NCBI GenBank assembly: GCA_022712475.1
Contig: JALAGK010000499.1
Span: 1 to 8,781, forward strand
Reading direction: 5' to 3'
Length of the DNA: 8,781 nucleotides
Origin: Enterobacteriaceae bacterium
GTDB taxonomy: Bacteria > Pseudomonadota > Gammaproteobacteria > Enterobacterales > Enterobacteriaceae
Shown here piece by piece: positions 7,882 to 8,781 of the stretch. A program made the position numbers and the translations under genes. Below the pieces are notes generated by a model. That model had not been told where the DNA came from. It worked only from the letters and a program-made list of their open reading frames with translations, and made no database searches. How positions within the stretch are numbered: position 1 is the first letter of the stretch; every line of letters starts with the position of its first letter.

Positions 7882-7914
7882 TCGCGTTTCTAATGGATTA
7901 GTTGGGATTCGAGC

Positions 7915-8463
7915 ATGTCTGCAAGCAATACGCAAACGGGAGAAGGAACATTACGCCTGATGACTCCCGGAGAAGTTGCTATGGCTCATAGGGTGTACGG
8001 GGGCTCTCTTGTGTATGGTCGAATCTGGGTACATTGTGATAGCTATCTACCTTTTGGACTCCAAAGCTCCAGATATGCAATGACGCCTAATGGCGAACTA
8101 TGGTTCAGAAAACAGCTTTATGCTCCAGATTATTCAGTCCCACATATATCCCTTGAGCATAAACACCTCTTCATCCATGAACTTGGGCATGTCTGGCAAC
8201 ACCAGACTGGACAATGGGTCAGATTGCGCGGTTCGTTTAGCTGGGCTGCGGATTATACATATCGGCTAAATAGAGATAAATTGACAGATTATTCCCTTGA
8301 ACAGCAGGCATCTATATTAGCTGATTACTGGCTACTGTTAGTCTACGGAATAGGAATATGGCGGGATAATCAGGCTCCTGGCAGGATGGGAAAATACAGA
8401 GGCGTGGATAATTTAGGTGATGTGCCGTCACTTTATCAAAAGATTGTCACAGGGAGAGGATAG
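7915..8463 (+). CDS. HExxH metallopeptidase-like protein, VgrG-associated ('vgr related') family
   Basis: This 182-residue protein has no signal peptide or membrane segment. The central HELGH at residues 88-92, followed by VWQHQTG, is a zinc-metallopeptidase signature with two histidine ligands and a catalytic glutamate. E129 in LEQQASILAD, with D137 eight residues later, is placed where a third zinc ligand could lie, as in gluzincin-like folds. The MTPGE...MAHRVYGG start and the later PFGLQ...MTPNGELWF segment match what I recall of proteins labelled 'vgr related protein' or 'type IV secretion protein Rhs', found near vgrG genes in enterobacteria. A role as a T6SS cargo toxin or effector-processing factor is inference; no vgrG or tss gene is visible. 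A stop at 7891 in this frame limits the start, and a weak GGGA lies 7 nt before the ATG. A putative lipoprotein gene follows after 6 nt, as expected for an effector/immunity pair. Confidence 0.7.
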   Translation: MSASNTQTGEGTLRLMTPGEVAMAHRVYGGSLVYGRIWVHCDSYLPFGLQSSRYAMTPNGELWFRKQLYAPDYSVPHISLEHKHLFIHELGHVWQHQTGQWVRLRGSFSWAADYTYRLNRDKLTDYSLEQQASILADYWLLLVYGIGIWRDNQAPGRMGKYRGVDNLGDVPSLYQKIVTGRG

Positions 8464-8469
8464 ATATTC

Positions 8470-8781
8470 ATGAAGAAATTTATACTGTTGAGTGCTACGT
8501 TCCTTTTAACTGGCTGCCCCGGGCCAATGGACCCGGTAACACGTGAACTTCCTGCACAGGCTGCTATAGTGGATAATCAGGTTTGTATTACGGCTCCGGC
8601 CAATAAGGGTGAAAAGATATTTTCTGTGCAGTTTGGCAGTGATTCAGGTCAGGAGATATATAAAACATTTTCTCATCCTGATGAGCAAATTCAGGCTGTT
8701 AGTGGTGAATGTCTCCCAACCTTTGGTTTTGATTTTATAGCGGGCGACTCGTATTCAGCTTTTTATCGATTAGAGAAGAAC
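8470..8781 (+). CDS. Putative T6SS immunity-type lipoprotein (partial, C-terminus beyond window)
   Basis: I read this frame by hand from the ATG at 8470; it is open for 104 codons to the right edge. The N-terminus is a classic lipoprotein signal: MKK, a hydrophobic stretch, then the lipobox LTGC with the modified cysteine at residue 16. Residue +2 is proline rather than aspartate, which favours the outer membrane. The mature start PGPMDPVTRE matches what I recall of enterobacterial proteins called 'putative T6SS immunity periplasmic lipoprotein'. The rest looks like a small beta-rich domain, with cysteines near residues 40 and 80 that could pair in the periplasm. An AGGA 9 nt before the ATG lies inside the end of the upstream gene, and only 6 nt separate the two genes, so they are probably co-transcribed. 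It would protect the envelope from the upstream protein if that is a toxin; this pairing is inferred. Composition is clearly more AT-rich than in the dpd genes. Confidence 0.75.
   Translation, partial: MKKFILLSATFLLTGCPGPMDPVTRELPAQAAIVDNQVCITAPANKGEKIFSVQFGSDSGQEIYKTFSHPDEQIQAVSGECLPTFGFDFIAGDSYSAFYRLEKN

Larger units (their letters stand above)
7674..7914. other. Divergent intergenic region at the island seam
   Basis: About 240 nt separate dpdE from the rightward pair. It must hold the dpdE promoter, since dpdE is the first gene leftward, but I see no convincing -10/-35 on the minus strand. The best -10-like element is TATCAA near 7773-7778, without a matching -35. I found no tRNA end, integrase site, insertion-sequence end or terminator here. 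Confidence 0.6.

Noticed and set aside
1..8781. CRISPR array, tRNA, integrase, insertion sequence or rho-independent terminator
   Set aside because: I looked for repeats at regular spacing, tRNA-like ends, transposase or integrase motifs and GC-rich hairpins followed by T runs, and found none convincing on either strand.

Overview
The window looks like an accessory island in a gammaproteobacterium, most likely an enterobacterium. Protein sequence style and the roughly balanced base composition of the minus-strand genes point that way, as does a type VI secretion (T6SS) style effector/immunity-like pair of a kind common in Enterobacteriaceae. No rRNA, tRNA, integrase, transposase or chromosomal marker is present to fix the species.

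Positions 1-7673, all on the minus strand, hold one tightly packed operon read right to left: dpdE (RapA/SNF2-like ATPase), dpdF (RecQ-like helicase with a four-cysteine zinc motif), dpdG (winged-helix-like protein of unknown activity) and the first 408 codons of dpdH (AAA-type ATPase, cut by the left window edge). Each junction overlaps: TGATG, then 14 nt, then ATGA. Gene order, sizes and domains match the Dpd system, the 7-deazaguanine DNA modification and restriction island first described in Salmonella Montevideo. In that system a separate gene set (dpdA, dpdB, dpdC and preQ0 synthesis genes) inserts 7-deazaguanine bases into DNA. The remaining dpd genes are linked to restricting unmodified DNA. 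Only restriction-side genes are visible here; the modification genes are not in the window.

Positions 7674-7914 form a short divergent intergenic region. It carries a good dpdE ribosome binding site, a small perfect hairpin in the dpdE leader, and a plausible sigma70 promoter facing right.

Positions 7915-8781, plus strand, hold two closely spaced genes of a different, more AT-rich character. The first is a 182-residue protein with an HExxH metallopeptidase signature, resembling the VgrG-associated 'vgr related' family. The second, cut by the right edge, is a lipoprotein resembling putative T6SS immunity lipoproteins. The intergenic region therefore marks a seam between a DNA-targeting phage/plasmid defence island and an interbacterial-competition cargo module.

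The main operon appears to be a known system rather than a new one. The less explained parts are the unassigned C-terminal regions of DpdE and DpdF, the DpdG fold, the long insertion in DpdH, and the metallopeptidase-like/lipoprotein pair.
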